Assembly (NCBI RefSeq): GCF_019457535.1
Contig: NZ_CP080417.1
Coordinates: 1,612,001 to 1,676,000, forward strand
Direction: 5' to 3'
Length of the DNA: 64,000 nucleotides
Source of the DNA: Shewanella halotolerans
GTDB taxonomy: Bacteria; Pseudomonadota; Gammaproteobacteria; Enterobacterales; Shewanellaceae
In this document: positions 61,730 through 64,000 of the stretch, one piece after another
Position numbering within the stretch: position 1 is the stretch's first letter
Layout: each line of letters begins with the position of its first letter
Notes under the pieces: generated by a model
What the model was told of the DNA's origin: nothing
What the model saw: the letters and a program-made list of their open reading frames with translations, nothing else
Database searches by the model: none
Program-made: the position numbers and the translations under genes

Positions 61730-64000
61730 ATGTATAAGAACAGCTTATTAGCTAATTCAGTGCGTTTCGCACTAGTTAGCGGTGCAGCTATGACAGCTTT
61801 TACTGCCCCAGCAGTATTCGCGGCAGACGAGCAAGCTGCAGATAAAGTTGAACGTATTGAAGTTACTGGTTCACGCATTAAGCGTAGTGATCTTGAAGGT
61901 GCTTCACCTGTAACAACGATCACTGCAGACGATATGAAAGTTGAAGGTAACTTTACAGTAGCCGATGCGCTACGTAACAGTAACTTAAACTCTTTTGGTT
62001 CATTCTCTGAGCGCTCAGGTAGCTCTGCTCAGTCTCAAGCAACAATCAACCTACGTGGTGCTGGTTCAAGCCGTACCCTAGTTCTGATCGATGGTAAGCG
62101 TTTCCCAGGTTCACCTACTCTAGGTGGTTCTTCTGCTAACCTTAACGCCATCCCTATGGCAGCGGTTGAGCGTATTGAAATTCTAACCGACGGTGCTTCT
62201 TCTACTTACGGTTCTGACGCGATTGCTGGTGTTGTTAACATCATCATGAAGAAGAACTTCCAAGGTATCGAATTCAACGTTGGTGGCGGTTCACGTGACC
62301 GTGATGGCGGCCTGACAAGTAAAGAATTCTCTGTGGTTGCTGGTTATGAAATGGACAAGGGTAACATTACCTTTGCATTCGACCACCAAGACCGTAAGGG
62401 TATCGCTGACGGCGACCGTGCTTTCTCAGCTCCTTGGATGCGTGACCTGAACGGTGACGGTGAAATCCAGGCTTACAGCGAAACTGATGGCTGGTCTATC
62501 TATGGTGCAACCATTGCTTCTCCAGACTTCTCAGAAGCTCAAGCTTCACCACTTTGTGATGACTTAGCAGCACAATACGGCGACAACGTATTCAAGACTG
62601 TTAAAGCTGACGATGACTGGGGCCCAGGTTCAACTTACTGTATGTATGCATACGGTAACGTTTCTTACAACAAAGCTTCTGTTGACCGTAACACTGTATA
62701 TGTAGATGCAAACTATGAAATCGCTGAAGATGTAGAGTGGTTCGGTCGCATCATGTTCACTCAGAACAACTCTTTCGGTCGTTATGCACCTCCAGCTGCT
62801 GCTTGGAACAATATGTCTGCCGATAACCCACATAACCCTTACGGCGAAGAAACTAAAGGTTACTTCCGTTGGGTTGGTATCGGTACTCGTGACGGTAACG
62901 TAGATGACTACAACCAAGATTACCTGACTGGTCTTCGTGGTTCTATCAGCGCGTGGAACGATGCGACTTGGGAATTCTACTACCACTACAACAAGGCCGA
63001 TAACAAGTCTATCGGTGAATACTACCTGAGCTACTCTGGTCTTGCTTACAACGAAGCTAACGGAATCGATCTAGGTTCTGAAGCCGGTGTAAACAACATG
63101 AAGGCCACTACTCTGACTCAAGACCGTGCTACCTTCCACCAGTACAATGCTGGTATCGGTTTCGATGCATTTGAACTGCCAGGTGGTGCTGTTGCGCACT
63201 ACTTCGGTATGGAGTACTTCGAGCAAGATTTCGCTTCTATCTATGACGCGCAATCTGAAGCGGGTCTGATCGGTGGTAGCGCCGGTAACTCTGCTGGCGG
63301 CGACCGTCAAGTATGGGCTGCATTCTATGAAGCGGCTATGCCTCTGACTGACACCATCGAACTGAACATCGCAGCTCGTTACGATGATTACAGCGATTTC
63401 GGTAACAACGTAGCGCCTAAGGCATCTGTCCGTTGGCAAGCTCTGGATAACTTAGTTGTACGTGCTTCTTACTCTGAAGCGTTCCGCGCACCAGCTCTGG
63501 ATCAGCTATATGCTGCAACCACTTTCAGTGCTGATGACGGTACTGACTACCCATACTGTGTATCTAACGGCATTGCTGATTGTCCAGAGAAGCAATACGA
63601 TACTTACATCCGTGCTAACAAGGACCTAGGTCCTGAGACTTCTGAGTACATCAACTTGGGTCTTGCATGGGATATCGTAGATAACTTTGGTATTAAGGTT
63701 GACTACTTCGACCTGAAGATTGATGACGTTATCAGCCGTCGCTCTATCACTAACGTAATGCGTGGTATTGCAAGTGGTAACCTGGCTCCATCTGATACCT
63801 TCTACGTAGTTCGTGCTCCAGGTGAAGCAGGTAAACTAGGTAAGGCATTAGAAGTTGGTACTGGTTATGGCAACAGCGATAAGCTACAGATCAAAGGTAT
63901 CGACGTTGGTCTAAACGGTAACTTTGAAACTGATTTCGGTGACTTCGGTATCGCATGGACTAACAGCTTCGTTCTTGAGTATGTTGAAGAAGTTGAAGGT
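61730..64000 (+). CDS. TonB-dependent outer-membrane receptor (3' end cut by window edge)
   Basis: Outer-membrane active transporter; substrate unknown. The frame is open for 757 codons from the ATG at 61730 (AGGGAG eight bases upstream) to the right edge. A signal peptide ends near VFA/ADEQ (residue 36). The TonB box region is VERIEVTGSRIKRSD. The plug domain includes INLRGAGSSRTLVLIDGKR and GSDAIAGVVNIIMKK, and the beta-barrel begins at about residue 190. The type is common in Shewanella and Alteromonas for oligosaccharide, peptide or siderophore uptake. Confidence 0.92.
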   Translation, partial: MYKNSLLANSVRFALVSGAAMTAFTAPAVFAADEQAADKVERIEVTGSRIKRSDLEGASPVTTITADDMKVEGNFTVADALRNSNLNSFGSFSERSGSSAQSQATINLRGAGSSRTLVLIDGKRFPGSPTLGGSSANLNAIPMAAVERIEILTDGASSTYGSDAIAGVVNIIMKKNFQGIEFNVGGGSRDRDGGLTSKEFSVVAGYEMDKGNITFAFDHQDRKGIADGDRAFSAPWMRDLNGDGEIQAYSETDGWSIYGATIASPDFSEAQASPLCDDLAAQYGDNVFKTVKADDDWGPGSTYCMYAYGNVSYNKASVDRNTVYVDANYEIAEDVEWFGRIMFTQNNSFGRYAPPAAAWNNMSADNPHNPYGEETKGYFRWVGIGTRDGNVDDYNQDYLTGLRGSISAWNDATWEFYYHYNKADNKSIGEYYLSYSGLAYNEANGIDLGSEAGVNNMKATTLTQDRATFHQYNAGIGFDAFELPGGAVAHYFGMEYFEQDFASIYDAQSEAGLIGGSAGNSAGGDRQVWAAFYEAAMPLTDTIELNIAARYDDYSDFGNNVAPKASVRWQALDNLVVRASYSEAFRAPALDQLYAATTFSADDGTDYPYCVSNGIADCPEKQYDTYIRANKDLGPETSEYINLGLAWDIVDNFGIKVDYFDLKIDDVISRRSITNVMRGIASGNLAPSDTFYVVRAPGEAGKLGKALEVGTGYGNSDKLQIKGIDVGLNGNFETDFGDFGIAWTNSFVLEYVEEVEG

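Overview
This window is chromosomal DNA of a metal-reducing Shewanella. The left edge carries an mtr/omc cluster of decaheme c-type cytochromes, followed by feoAB and a run of housekeeping genes whose proteins closely resemble Shewanella and other gammaproteobacterial families. Base composition is moderate, slightly above 50% GC by eye. The cytochrome layout recalls S. loihica-type strains, but that is memory-based and not proven here. I see no prophage, transposon, integron or CRISPR array.

Region 1 (1-15,370, minus strand) is the extracellular electron-transfer cluster. Reading in the direction of transcription from feoA, an operon mtrD-mtrE-mtrF-omcA (periplasmic decaheme, outer-membrane beta-barrel with a CxxC, and two surface decaheme lipoproteins) ends at a terminator. 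Three separately promoted genes follow: a divergent OmcA/MtrC-family decaheme, a second omcA, and mtrC, which runs off the left edge and is probably followed by mtrA and mtrB. Five surface cytochromes therefore lie side by side. CRP-type palindromes sit about 150-200 bp upstream of mtrD, the second omcA and mtrC. The mtrC and second omcA upstream regions share a 34-bp block. Two Fur-like boxes lie in front of feoA.

Region 2 (15,368-35,280) holds ferrous iron uptake (feoAB), glnS, a Yip1-family membrane protein, miaE, ppiB-lpxH, cysS, folD, a tRNA Pro-Arg-His operon, and the protein quality-control run tig-clpP-clpX-lon-hupB-ppiD with a sigma32-like lon promoter.

Region 3 (35,290-47,320) follows the E. 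coli order fabI-sapFDCBA-pspF-pspABC-ycjXF, except that the enoyl-ACP reductase is the unrelated FabV type. SapD has arginine in place of the Walker A lysine. A sigma54-type promoter precedes pspA. A 15-bp tandem repeat lies between pspC and ycjX.

Region 4 (47,440-64,000) contains a methionine gamma-lyase, an SLC13-family transporter, a ComEA-like protein, the SRP 4.5S RNA, and a minus-strand run of comFB-like, HDAC-like, DUF2057, priC, TSUP-transporter and dinG genes. The SOS-type genes dinG and polB diverge around a consensus LexA box. A general porin and a TonB-dependent receptor, cut by the right edge, complete the window.
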